Assembly (NCBI RefSeq): GCF_014905175.1 | Contig: NC_057789.1 | Span: 12,452,876-12,516,875, forward strand | Direction: 5' to 3' | From: Aphidius gifuensis | Taxonomy: Eukaryota; Arthropoda; Insecta; Hymenoptera; Braconidae | DNA: 64,000 nt | Shown here: positions 45,600-58,046 of the stretch, one piece after another | Numbering within the stretch: position 1 is the stretch's first letter | Layout: the number at the start of each line of letters is the position of its first letter | Notes under the pieces: model-generated | Seen by the model: the letters and a program-made list of their open reading frames with translations, nothing else | Told to the model about the DNA's origin: nothing | Database searches by the model: none | Position numbers and translations under genes: made by a program

Positions 45600-47370
45600 C
45601 AAATTTACCTATCCTTTAAACTCGGTAACAATACCGAAACATTAAAAACAAATGAACCACACATATCATACAATATTTATACAAAATTCATGATACACAC
45701 ATATCAAAAATCTTTTCACTATATACATACTACAAATATAATACCAAATGCAACAGTCATCTCAACGGATCTCATTGGCAACAAGGCTTCTATAAATTAT
45801 ATACATAAATCAAGGAATACCTTAATTAAATAAATCTACAAGTGGACGGTTCAACGGTGGTCATCAAAGAAAAAATCAACACCAAGCAAGGATAGGAAGA
45901 AGGGGAGATGCACATGCAGTTAGCCAGCTTGAGGAGAAAGTAGAATAATGCAACTCCTAAAAGAGAGAGATCGCACGCAACGGTAAGACAACGTCCCATA
46001 TGTTTGAACAAAAGAAAAGAGTGGAGCGCATCACTGGTCGCCGGCCGACGCTAATTAGCTAGAACACATTATGCAAATAGCCTTGATACAGAATGCCTTA
46101 AATTAATAATAGAATCGATCAAATTAAAAGATAATTTGAATAAAATCATAACGGAGCTGAAGTAGGTAGTAAATGTAGCCGTAGAACCAGGGATCTAGAA
46201 GGATGGTCTGGGGCCCGGGGGCGAAGTTTTTTAAGAGATTGTTCGATGATAATATTTGCTAATAATGTTTTATTCATTTTGTTAAACCTGCGGAGAGGTA
46301 CTCTCAGTTGAAATTTCAACCCTCTAAGACTAGTATTACGGGTGAGAGAGGGTGATCAATGTCGAGTATTTGATTATTATTATTTTTTTTTTATAGATAA
46401 ATTATGTAAACAATTAAAAATTCATTTTTACAAATATTTTTTGAATAATTAAAAATTTTTTATATTTAATTAAACAGTTAATAACAGTTATAAATCTTTT
46501 GCATTCATTTCTTTGAATACGACTCGAATTATCACAAGTTTTTCCAATATTAATCAGTGCCGTATTTGTTACTCCGAATTATTATTCTTCATGAATCGTA
46601 TTGATTGTAAGCTAGAGATGCTATGTACGGTAATGTTCCTTCAGCAGAGGGTTTGAGGTATTCAATTTTACAATTAATTTTTTCATGGTGAATTTTCGTT
46701 CGTGGCTCACTCATTAATACTTCAGTCTATTTGATTTTAGTATCTGCTTGTTTTTTGGTCACTTTACTTCCACACAATATTATCGTCAACATTTGTTGTT
46801 ACATTTTCCATGTCTTTTTCACTCAACGGGTACATCATGATAGTACAAAGTATATATACGCATGACGTCAAGTGTGCACCACAATTTTCATCCTTAATAA
46901 TTTGGTGGGGGACATCAGGTGATTGAAATACGTCTCAACTTTTGTAATTTATTTTTTCTTTTTTTACTTTTTTGTCCGTTGTGTTTAGGACCCAATTCAT
47001 AAATAAAAAAATTCCAGATAGTAATCCATTCGGAATCCTTCTATGTAAAGAATCAATGTACACAATATCCTTCAAAAATAAGACAATAACAAGTAGTGTC
47101 CAATGATTATTGTTTAAGTTTTAAAAGAGCAACCAGACGTGTTGGTTATAAATATCAACCCCTTCAGCCCACCCAACATAATTCATCATGGCTGCTTTGT
47201 CCATTATAGAGCTTACCATAAATGGTGAAAATAGCTGGACTTTCAAATAACGTTTTTTTCGCTTTTTCTTTCAGTAAAAATGAGAATGTATCAATTATGG
47301 AATCGCATATCCACATCTCAGGATTCAAAGAACTTAGACTATCAGGAAGCGAATCGATATCAAATATGGA
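45600..47370. other. No supported gene
   Basis: Open stretches here are short and without recognisable domains. 46200-46240 has a GC-rich patch (GGGGCCCGGGGGCG). 45040-45256 upstream has overlapping minus-strand open stretches that I could not assign. Confidence 0.4.
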
Positions 47371-47375
47371 TATTT

Positions 47376-49322
47376 CTAAATCCGGAAAATTATCGGGATA
47401 TGATTTCCTAGATTTAAAAATATTGATGGTACTGACTGACTGACAATATCATCAATGTTAATTATTGAATCGTTACGTTCGTCTTTATCTTCGCAGCTAC
47501 TGTCGTCACTATCATTACTACCATCAGAATTATGACTTTGTTCAGTTTTCTTGGTTTTTAGTTTATCTTGGTTTTTCTCATAATCAGAGTCAGATTTATC
47601 CTCATGTGCATCGTTTTCTATTTCATCAGACAGTATAAAAGAAGTTGTGGGAGATATTTTATCAGCCAATGACGAAATAATAAGAGAACAATATCGCAGG
47701 GTGGGACAGTATCCTGAGAGTGGCTCTATTTGGTGTTGAATGTATTTCGCAGTTTTCGAAGAAGTTCTTACTCTGATTGGATCACTTTTTTTGTATCACA
47801 TGACTTGGCAATGAATTGTCCATTCAAAATATTGGCAATTGCTCTCCGTGAATTTTTTATTTGTGATTTATCGAATTCAATCGGTGATCATGTATGTATG
47901 AATATTAAGGTACAACGATGAGTGCCACAATTGTTTACAGAATCGTTTGACTGTTGTGATGGATTATCCAGTGGTCTGAAAAACTCCACTCAGTCCGTTT
48001 TGGTTTTTGCAATTTTGGAGCATTCGTAGTAATAGAATCCATCGCTGCACATACTCTTGGAATTAACGAAGAACTTGGTATTGTATGCAATGAATCAATA
48101 TAAATAAAAACTTCAAGCTTTGGAATCATGACGAGGAGTGTTCAATAAATATTACTGATGTTTACTGGCATAAGACAAATTTTGATTCCAATATGTAACA
48201 ATATCCAAGCTTTGAGCGATAACCAATTGATAACCCGGTTCATGACAATAAGCTTTGAATTAAAAAACTGTCAAGTACGAGAATTTCTGGTACGAATTAA
48301 TCTTTTGCTGCTTCACTCATATACATAGTGAAAGCATTAATAAAAAAATTATTTATGTGTATATTTGGTCGTAGTGTGGCTCGAGAATGTTCGTCAATCA
48401 CGATCCCTTGCTTGCTTTTGTCAACATTGAAAACCTTGCTGGATATTCTTGTTTTTTATATTTTTAAAATCAGGAGATCGAGGTTTTTCTATCTGTACTT
48501 CTGACTCTGAGTCGTCGTGATCAATGTCAATTTCACTGTGACCTGTACTTTTATCTACTAAATTTTTTGTTTCAACCTGATCGTCATCATCAAGAGTACT
48601 CATGGTGATATTTTTTTTACTTTCTGTATTGACAACAGCGCTCTCCTGATTCAAATCTATACAGGATGTCTCGTAAGTCGCGCATGGTAGGTATACCACG
48701 AGATTGTACGTGAAATTTTACGCTCTATCTGGCGTTCAAATTTTGAATTTATCAAAAACAATTTAATCCATGGCGCGTAAACACACACGTGGGCTCAGAC
48801 ACCATAATGATAATAATTATCGACGCTCGATTCTGATTGGTCAACTTAAAACATTAATAACTCAGGCACAAAGCGTCGTAGACCCAAAATTTAAAAACAT
48901 GTACTATTAAAAATTTACGTACAATCTCGTGGTTCACCTACTATGCACGACTTACAAGACATCCTGTATATTTTACACAAATTTGAGTGCCAATAAATCC
49001 CGTAAGTTTCTGGGCCCCTTGAAGTAAAAATTTCCTCTTGATCATTTTTTTCAGTATAAGCAGTTCTATCTACATCGATATTATCTTCATTTTTAAGACT
49101 TTTTGATTGCTTGAAGCTGATACTACGTCTTCCAATGTCAGCACTAATATATGGTTCAATCTCTTTAATATAAATTTGAGCTGAATTCCGCTTAGTAACT
49201 ATGTTATTTTTTAAAAGTGTCGGATTATTTTTAATTATAGCGTTTAAATCTCGTCGAATACCAATACGTTCAAGGATGATGCGAGACCACAAAGCAATGT
49301 ACGGCAATAAAAACTTGAACAA
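47376..49322 (-). pseudogene. Acidic unknown gene, transposase-like start, broken by a MITE
   Basis: Read on the minus strand. 49322-48970 gives FKFLLPYIALWSRIILERIG and RNSAQIYIKEIEPYISADIG, a layout seen in the C-terminal domain of some domesticated or DNA-transposon-derived proteins (PYxxLWS ... RxNSxxExYxKxIK); I hold this loosely. A MITE at 48660-48968 interrupts. Beyond it, 48655-48421 continues as an acidic stretch (LNQESAVVNTESKK, STLDDDDQVETKNLV, SEIDIDHDDSESEVQIEKP). 48129-47935 and 47669-47376 add IPRVCAAMDSITTNAPKLQK and another acidic segment (DSDYEKNQDKLKTKK). Several frame breaks indicate decay. Parts may belong to different genes. Confidence 0.35.
48660..48968. mobile_element. 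MITE, 309 bp, ~60-bp TIR, TA target
   Basis: The left TACAGGATGTCTCGTAAGTC, GCGCATGGTAGG arm is the reverse complement of the right arm ending GACTTACAAGACATCCTGTA-like at 48968 (exact outer 10 bp, few mismatches inside). Extra TA on both sides fits a TA duplication of Tc1/mariner-type elements. It lies inside the acidic gene remnant and supplies false coding ends to the stretches on both sides. Confidence 0.8.
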
Positions 49323-49529
49323 ATACTTGATAGTTTTGTCTGAATAATGTTTTTTTCTATTTTTTTCTAAGTTTCATTAAAAAAATGTAAAATGGTGATC
49401 ACCTATCTGTAAGTCTTCTGTTACGTCATCAGTCAATTTATTTCTTTCTATTCAATAATAACTGACTAAAAAAAAATATTATGTAGAATAAATTTTGCAT
49501 TTGTTTTTTATTAAAAATTCAGATCGTAC

Positions 49530-51127
49530 TGTTACGTCTTGGTATTAATATAATTTATAATCAATAAATAAAATAATAATTTAATAAATTTAACACATGG
49601 AGATACCGAGTCAGCAAATAAAAATTTTCTTTTTTTTTTTTCAAAAATTCTTTTTATTCATTTTAATCAAAATCATCATTTTACTTGTTTCTCACAATAT
49701 TATATTTTTTTTATTTAAAATTATTTTATAAGCACATTTCAAAGTCACCTTTGCAACTCGAGATTTCACATCCGTTAAAATTATTAAATTATTATTAACA
49801 AAATGTTTAAACAGATTATAAATGCTGACTACCATGGGAACCCTTAAATCTGATTGGTTTAACTATGGTACCACTTTTATCATCCCTACCTTAGTTATAA
49901 TTTTATGGGAATCTTTAATTAATAATTTTTAAGAAGCGTCACACTCGTGATAACTTCTATCCGACAAACATCTAATTGAATTTAAAATCAATCTTTTTTT
50001 ATTTGAATCAAGTTGTTTGAGACTTGTTGAACTGTATGATTGTGAAACAGGAATAGGAATAGTTATAGGCATTGAATAAGAACATCCGTTTTTAAGTAAA
50101 GAAAACTGTTTAACACTGTTATTTAATATAACTGAGGTTTATGTACATTTTATAAGTATTGTCGTTGTTTAAAATAATAATAAGTGTAAGATGAAATAAC
50201 GTGTCACATGTGCCGTAGATTGTATTAATCTTGGCACTTAGTCTGTGGTTTGTGAACGATCTCAAAGCTGATTTACGCTCGATATTATTGATCTGACGTA
50301 ATTTGTTTGATATGTTCTGTGTAACTTTGTGTGTAACTGAATTAGGTTTATAAAGTAATACGTGTAACTGAATTTAACAATGTGCAACTGACAAAAATAT
50401 GACTATAAAGTCTGTGTACGTAACTTAAGCGTGTTGCTTTGTGTGAAACGTGAAACTAACTGACTGTTGCCGGCCGACCAGCTGTCAGTGTGTGTGTGTA
50501 TGTATGTGTGTGTTTGACTTAGTATTTTGAGTGTGCTACCGCTTTACATGTATGTCAGAGTTTCTCAAACACAAGTACTTAATAAAATTTCACAAAATTA
50601 TAATAGAAATAAGTGATCATTTTAAGAGATTCAAAAATAAATAAAATAACTTCAGTTCTTTAAAAAATTATAATAAATAAATAATATTATCAGTGATTCG
50701 AAACCTAAATAAATAAACTGTGACAATTTATTATTCCTACAAATTTTATCCTTCTCGAATCCTAAACATTGACTGTGAACTTTGTCCGGGGTGTTGTTTT
50801 TCTGTGCTACGAGTTTTGTGTTACCTATTGGATTATTCTTAATTATCAACATCATCAGGCAACCATCCGAATTGACACGCTCTCTACAATTAAATTTTGG
50901 ATAAACCACAACAACAAGGTAGAATCTACATAGTTACACATTCCCTCCTAACCCGTTACCCCGTAGGGAATAACAAAACAAGAGGATTTTTAGAAAAAAC
51001 GTTAAATATCAGGCTCATTAATTATTATTCTTGTCAATTTATTATATTATTATTCTTCTTGTTAAATATTCTTTCTTTTTTTTTGTTATTCCTAAGTAAT
51101 ACGAATTGATTAGCCTGGTACGTAACA
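49530..51127 (+). repeat. 5' LTR of a Ty3/gypsy-type element, 1.6 kb
   Basis: The stretch starts TGTTACG and ends CGTAACA (perfect 7-bp inverted ends). Four bases after the end, TGGTGTCAGAAGTGGG (51132) has the position and TGG start of a primer binding site. Coding sequence for gag, protease and RT follows. The matching 3' LTR is not in the window. Confidence 0.75.
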
Positions 51128-51131
51128 AAAT

Positions 51132-51149
51132 TGGTGTCAGAAGTGGGAT
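51132..51149 (+). promoter_or_regulatory. Primer binding site of the gypsy-type element
   Basis: TGGTGTCAGAAGTGGGAT lies 4 bp after the LTR end. The TGG pairs with a tRNA CCA end. I cannot name the tRNA without a search. Confidence 0.6.
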
Positions 51150-51479
51150 TTTTGTAATGTGTAGGGTAGATTTTCAAACTCAGTGCAGAAAAAAATTTTT
51201 TTTTATTACCTCGTAAATATTTTCGGTACATTACACACACAAAGTTACACGAATATTCATATATATATATATATATATACTTATATTTTATTTAATTTTA
51301 TAGTTCATCGCGAGAGTCACAAATAATTTAAGTTAATTATTTCCTCATTGATTAAAAATGTACTTTTTATATTTTAGATTTTACGCAAACAAACAACCTA
51401 AAAATTGATATTTTATTTTTTTTATTGTGTTGAATTTTTATGAATTCGAATTCTTAGAAATCGCATGCTACTAGAAACC

Positions 51480-53150
51480 TTGAAAAAGTAAATCAGGAAA
51501 AGAATGAATGTCGTCAGCAACTTGAGAGAATGACCGTGACACATATAATGTTATTATGTCAAATGAGAGAGAGAATGCTCTGAGTGAGACGATTACTCAG
51601 CTGCAACGCAAGAACGAGACCTTGAAAAAGAAATCTCAAATAAACTATGATCATGCAATTTCACTAATGAAGCATTATAATCAACAAAGTAAAGAAAATT
51701 TAAATCAGGACTTGTTCAATAATGGTCATGTAAATTCAACTGGACTTCAAAACTGAACGTCCGAGTCCACCATTAAATGTACTCTTATATTCAGAAATAA
51801 ATCATAACAAAAACGGGGTAAAAATTTCTTAGCCGGTTGAAACTATCACCGTCGATAAATGTTCCCTGCGAGACGCTCTTGATGTAATTCCTAAATATGA
51901 CTGAAAAACAAATTTAATTCGCGGATTTATTGGTAGCTGTCGGTCAGCATTAAAACTTTTGGATCCACAATAGACGCAAGCTTTTATGTTATCTATTAAA
52001 AATAAAATCACGGGACCCAAGGTCACTTTAATTGGTAATAAAGAATTTTCTTCACTCGACGAATTAGAAGTGTTGCTTCGTACAGTTACCTCCACGGGAA
52101 AAACTTTCAACTACCTTTGAAATGAACTGTCCACCGTTGTAATGAATGATAATGAAAATGTTGATGAATATGGAAGTAGAGTACTGAAATTATATAATGA
52201 CTTGATTGATTGTAACGAGGGTGATAATGATGGGTTTGGAACAATGAATAAAATTTGTTATTGAGGAAAAAACTATTCGTCAATTTATTAAGGGATTGTT
52301 ACCCGAAGTATGTTTGAGAGTTGAATGCAAAAATTTTGATAATACAAATTTTTTAAAGGTATGGAATAATACAAAAAAAATATACAATGAATATATCGAT
52401 AGTCTTAAGCTTAGAAAATTAAAAGAGGTTCAAGTCGTACAAGCCTAAAGTTGAGAAACCGTCAGAAACTCTCGCGGTACCAAATAATAATTTTTCTCGA
52501 AATTATCCTACCCAAAGATACCACAATAATTTTCCAAGAAATAATAATAATAATTTCAATAATGATTATAGAAATTACAGACAAAATGAATCTAATTTTT
52601 CAAATCAGAATAATAATTTAAATGTTAAAAAAAATTCAGAGGTAAACTTATCCGAGGTCGCTGGTTCGAATCCCGTCGGGACCAATAATAATACCACCAA
52701 TACGCCATACTATAATTCATATAAAAATACAACAAATGGTTACCCACCTAGATCTTACAATAACAATTACAGTTTTTATAATTCTAATAATTCTAATCCG
52801 TCAACAAATAATTCAGTTATTAATAACCATTTAAATAATAATACTGACAATAATAATGGCCCTCTGTCAAATGACAATAACGTTTCTAATCAGACAAATA
52901 CTCAAGACAGAAAAGTTTATAATAAACCAGACAACAATTTAATTTGTTCATTTTGCCGAAGACCTGGCCATGACATGAATGAAGTTACGCGTTACAAAAT
53001 GCTCAGAGAAGATGTCTTGAACGTCAAGCTCAAAAAAACGGGGGTGGGCCGGTGAACAACGAGAGAGGGGGCACAACCACGGCCAACACCACAGCCAACT
53101 CAACCCTCTAAGTCAAACCAATTTCCAGATCAGAAATAAATGTAAAAATA
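51480..53150 (+). pseudogene. gag of the gypsy-type element, broken
   Basis: 51556-51756 is a helical, coiled-coil-like N-terminal piece. 51830-52130, with in-frame stops, resembles gypsy-type capsid sequence: FIGSCRSALKLLDP, MLSIKNKITGPKVTLIGNKE, LDELEVLLRTV. It is followed by a DEYGSRVLKLYNDLID helix. 52440-52920 is an Asn-rich linker. 52941-53000 has CSFCRRPGHD, the first three ligands of a zinc knuckle, but the last Cys is lost (NEVTRYK). Gag forms the particle and packages RNA. Multiple stops and frame changes exclude function. Confidence 0.65.
52655..52690 (+). other. tRNA-like T-arm segment inside gag
   Basis: GAGGTCGCTGGTTCGAATCC continues with CGTCGGGACCA. GGTTCGAATCC is a perfect B-box, and the run resembles the 3' half of a tRNA (tRNA-Tyr-like T-arm) ending in CCA. 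The gag frame reads through it as SEVAGSNPVGT. It may be chance or a captured fragment. Confidence 0.35.
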
Positions 53151-53169
53151 CTGAAGGTCTTAAAGTGGT

Positions 53170-54228
53170 TTGTAATTTAATGTTAGATACGGGAGCGGAA
53201 GTAAACATTATTAAAGTATGTGCTCTAAAAGATTTAAATTAAATTAATTCACAAACCGTAGTATCATTACAAGGTATAACTGAAGGAACAATAAATAGCT
53301 TGGGAATTATAAATTTGTCAATAAAAAAATGCAATACGATTTTTCATGTAGTCGATAATGATTTTCCTACTAGTTATATGGAAATTCTGGGGTCCACCTT
53401 TTTTACAGCACATAATGCAAGTTTCAATTTTGAAAATTATATATTCAGTTTTGCCAAGATAATTACCTGGAATTTTACTGTGGACTACCACAAGAGATAC
53501 CAGCTAGAAGTACAATTGCTTTAACAGTAAAAATTGATAAAAATTCGGTAGAGCCAGGTATAATTCCTAATTTCTATTTTGGGGATGGATTAGTTATAAA
53601 GGGAAATGTTAATAAAAATGAGGAAGGATATGATAATATAAATTTAATGAATCTGACAGATAAAAATATAACTGTTGCAACACCTCTAATTAAATTAGAA
53701 AAAAAAATATATATTTGAAGAAGGTTTTAATATAAATGAAGATAGTTTAATTGTGGAAGAAAAAAAAGAAGTTGACAAATATTTTTTAGAATTAATGGAC
53801 GCGGAAAATAAACTAAATAAATATTCTAATTTCAAACCAAAGTCAAACATTTTCAGCTTTATTCACGCATAGGAAAAACATACACTTCCTGTTAAGCCAG
53901 TATGTAATAACGATAGATGTGAGAAAATAAAAGGGTTGGTAAATTACAAGGGTTTAAATACAATTGAGTCTAAAGCAGTAGAAAAATTAATTGAGAATTA
54001 TCAAGATGTATTTCATGTCGAAGGGCAAAAATTAACTTGTACCCATGTCATACAACACCGTATACCGACAATTGACGACATTCCTGTTTTTATTAAATAA
54101 TACAGATTTCCTCCGGAACACGCTAGAGAAATTAAAAGACAGGTAGAAGAATTAGAAGCACACCTAATTATTGAGGTTTCTGAAAGTCCTTACTCCTCTC
54201 CCATATGGTTGATTCCTAAGAAAGATGG
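53170..54228 (+). pseudogene. Protease and start of reverse transcriptase, truncated
   Basis: NLMLDTGAEVNIIK near 53178-53220 holds the D-T-G-A active site of a retroviral-type aspartic protease. 53300-53524 continues with a segment containing IFHVVDNDFPTSYMEILGS and FFTAHNASFNF, as in gypsy-type proteases. After broken sequence, 54036-54228 encodes HRIPTIDDIPVFIK, a stop, RFPPEHAREIKRQVEELE, then SPYSSPIWLIPKKDG, the first block of Ty3/gypsy RT. The reading ends there: 54229 onward is a minisatellite. RT catalytic YxDD, RNase H and integrase are absent. Confidence 0.75.
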
Positions 54229-54450
54229 CCTTATTTTTTTTTTTGGCTTCTTAAAAATGGCTTTAAAAAATGGCCTTATGTTTTTGGCCTCTTTTGGCCA
54301 TTTTTTGAGGCCATTTTTAAGAGGCCAAAAAAAATAAGGCCATTTTTTAAGGACATTTTGAAGACGCCAAAAATATAAGGCCATTTTAAAGGGCCGGTTT
54401 TAAGAGGCCAAAAAAAAAAGGCCATTTTTTGAGGCCATTTTTTCCATGTA
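54226..54450. repeat. Palindromic minisatellite of GGCC-A/T units
   Basis: Units of the form GGCCATTTTTTGAGGCC and AAGAGGCCAAAAAAAATAAGG alternate in both orientations, about 20-35 bp each. Together they make a 225-bp region that can fold in many registers. It starts exactly at the break in the RT. Confidence 0.85.
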
Positions 54451-54469
54451 CGAGGTTCAGATCGTCTTT

Positions 54470-56565
54470 TTTTTAAACTATATTTCACCATGTTGCCATG
54501 GTATTTACGGCAAGCTGAAATAACAGACAAACTTCCCGGCTCTGTTAATAAGTAAAAAAATTTAAATGAATCAAAATGAGAAATATTTACTTTATAGAAA
54601 TAGAAGTGGGTCGAATATATATATATATATATTCATTGATTATTATTTATATATATTTTCGATGCAAGTAAATTTTTTTTCTGAGTTAAAATTATCGCAG
54701 TTTAGTATTGTATTTTGATAATATGGTGAAAAAAAAAATTTTTGTGAATAATCAAAGAGTCAATTAAAAATATTATATTTGTTCGTAATTATCTGAGCAT
54801 AATATCTTGGTATAATTATAGCAAAAAATATCTTTGTATTTTAGTAAAAAGTATTTTAGTATTTAAGTGTATTTCTAGTAAAATGTATTTTCGTAAGCAC
54901 AATATCTTGGTAATATTAGTAAAAAGTATTGTAGTATTCAAGTATTTTTTGAATTAAAAGTACTTTCGTAATTTTAGTAAAAAGTATGATGAATCTGCAA
55001 GTAAGAATAATAATTAATAGTATTGTCAGTTGCACTGTATTACAATTTTTTTATTTAATTGTCATTCATTCATAATAATGTAATTATTTGTTTAAAGTAT
55101 TCTTGCAAAAGCACAGTTGGAATCGCGTGATATTTGTATTCGCCAATAAATCCAATGAATATCACCTGAATAGTACCTGAAAAGAAAAAAACAAAAATTG
55201 TTATTGTCAAACCAAATGCAAGAATAAACTCAGAGATAATTATGGTAGTATTTATATATGTATGTCAATATGTTGAAAGTGATTCATAGTAAAGTTCATA
55301 ATGACAGTCAGAATGTAGGTTATAATAAGCTGATTAATAATTGTCTTATAATAATATACTTACGTTGAATTTAACGTCAACAGTATGTATAATTTGATTT
55401 TGTCATGAATAATTTTATTTTTTTTGTATGCTGACATATGCTAATGCAAAGAGCTGTCTCGGCCGTTTTTCGCTAAAATACAGCCGACTTGATTACAGTG
55501 GTAGCCTGGTAGGTAATTCGACGATTTCTAAGGTATCATACATATGATACTACATTCATGAAGTGTACGGCAGTTGAAAGTGCCCTCTTTTTTCATTATG
55601 AAGCGAACTAATCCATTCATTTAACCTACACCAGACTTCACACCACTGTACACAGCTGTCAAACTGATTTTTTTTTTTAACACGCATAACAATAAATAGA
55701 TTCATTGCCATCATCTATGAACAATTATATTATAACGATCCACAAATAGGTTTCTGAAAATCCAAGTATTTTTCAATTGAATAAAATTCTTGCTTACTTC
55801 TAAATTAATAGAACCAAATAAATTCCCAGTATTCAATTGAACATAAATTATATTTTTTATTTAACCAAGTATGAAAAGAGAAGAAGCTATTAAGAATTAA
55901 AATCTGGAAAACTGAAAAAAATAATAAATAACATAAACACAAACTGAAATATTAAAAACGTACATATTTTTATTTTAACTAACACAATGATCACATGAGT
56001 TTTTATTTAAATTGAAGACAACAGTTGTTTTTTTGATACAAAAATTATTCTTAGTATTACATTAATAATTTTTAATATTGAAAATATTGTTGAACAATTT
56101 TAATTTATCAATTCGTATGGTCATACTATTATCTATGTATTTTTTTCATAATAATTATTCAAATTGTTCCTTAGACAATATATTTTTTTTTAGCATACAA
56201 ATACTATCACGAATTTTTATTTATGCATTTTTTATTATATAATAAAGCATGTCTGTACGTTTTTTTATTTTTTTTTTTCATGATAAAACTTTTTTATAAA
56301 TGTTATGTAATAAAAAAATTTTATGAATATTATTGTTATGTATTTTCATTCAAAAAAAATTATTTGTTTTTATTAATTATTAAGTTATATCTATAAAGTA
56401 TCTAGTCTTTTTAGATTCATTATTAGTCTTTGTTTAATCTTATTTATTATCAATTGACAATGTTTTGTTTACTAATTTTAATTTGACTAAAGAACACTTT
56501 TTTTTTTTTTATTTGACTTATTTTTATACTTTGGACAACTTTAGATTAAATAGTACATGTTCTTT
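54470..56565. other. AT-rich spacer with a small tandem repeat
   Basis: 54780-55000 has about four loose repeats of TAGTAAAAAGTATTTTAGTA type. 55450-55640 is GC-richer (AGCTGTCTCGGCCG, AGCCTGGTAGG) without an open frame. Nothing else is recognised. Confidence 0.5.
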
Positions 56566-56570
56566 TTTAT

Positions 56571-58046
56571 TTAAGAGGAATGACAACCTTTCATTTTGAC
56601 CTAACTGTTCCCTTATTTTTACCAACCGAACCACATTCGCTCCATCTGTGAGTCCCAATTGTATTCAATATTGGGACATACTTTAGACGATTCAGTGGTA
56701 AAATCACTTATATTTATTCAGTATACCAATTTGTCCGTACATGCATTATAAACAATTATAAAAGATTAATATTTATTTTAGACCTCATTTTATTTAATTT
56801 TTATACAAATTTCATGCGTATCAACTATCTATATATATCCCACCATTGCATACTCAAATGTAATACTTTTATTATTACATAAGTCCACCAAATAAATTTG
56901 ATAAGAGAAATAATATTTTTAATCAGTCAGAATTTATTAATTCATGATAAACATCAGGTATTCAGGTATTCTTCAAATCGAAAATGAGAATTTTTCGACG
57001 AAGGTCCACCTAATTCCTTTATATATAAAGGAGCAAATTTATATAAAAACTAGCGCATGCATTTTTTATATATGCTTTTCTTATCTGTGTTTATCGTTCC
57101 GATTTTGAATATTCAAGTAGTTGAAAGTTAAATATTATCTCCAAATAATTAGAACCCATGCAAAATTTTACAAAATTTAAGATGTTAGAATAAAAAAAGA
57201 AGTTTAAATTTTGAGGATCAGTTTTCATGCATTTGATGCAATCGTTTCCCAAAAATAACATGCTGCCAATAAAATGATAACCAATAGAGAAGAGATTAAT
57301 TCTAGAGCTTTGTCTTACTATTTTTCCAGTCATATTTAGATTATCCACGATAAATATGCTTTTTTATATACTGATTCTTTTTGATTGTTCTTATTTTATC
57401 GATCAAGTTATTCATAACCACAAAACATTACAATGGTTACACTTGCAGTTTTATACTAAACACTAATCCGATAATTAACCATATGTTTTGCGTTTCAAAT
57501 TTACCTAACTTACATTTGATTAAGTGTAAATTACTTAATTTTATAACCATTAATTAACTTTTTATGGAATTATTTTTGACACAACAATAAAATGCCAATT
57601 GTTAAATAAGTCCCAAAATAGCAAAAATAGCATACCCAGCGCCACCAATTTAATTTCGAGTTCCCCCGGATAAATTATCATTGCTGGTAAAAAAAATTTT
57701 TTTTTTGTAAAAATATAAAAAAATTTTTTAAGTATTTTGCAAATAAAATAGTGTCATGCACTAGAGAATAATTTTTTAGTCAATCTCGTAAAATTTCATA
57801 AAATTTAATTAAGTTTTAGAATAAAAAAAGTTGTTTGAAAATTTATTTATTGTAAACTCCGTCGATAAACGAATCTTTAATTTTTTTGTTAAATAAACAA
57901 ATTCTGATACTGTCATGCAGTGCATTATAATATTATAAGTGACTTCACCAAATTTTAGGTCTTTATATTGTTTTTTACTAATTAAAAAGTTGTTTGGAAA
58001 AAATGACAGATAAGGTTAGATCTTCAAAGGTTGTCATTCCTCTTAA
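56571..58046. mobile_element. TTAA-flanked TIR element, ~1.5 kb
   Basis: TTAA GAGGAATGACAACCTTT at 56571 is mirrored by AAAGGTTGTCATTCCTC TTAA ending at 58046. A TTAA duplication is the signature of piggyBac- and Kolobok-type insertion, but the TIR does not start with the CCC of piggyBac. The inside has one 85-codon minus-strand open stretch (57348-57091) that I cannot assign, and no transposase. It is probably non-autonomous. Confidence 0.75.

Noticed and set aside
54190..54530. Minus-strand Trp/Lys/Pro-rich open stretches
   Set aside because: Translation of the GGCC(A)n minisatellite; repeats, not a gene.
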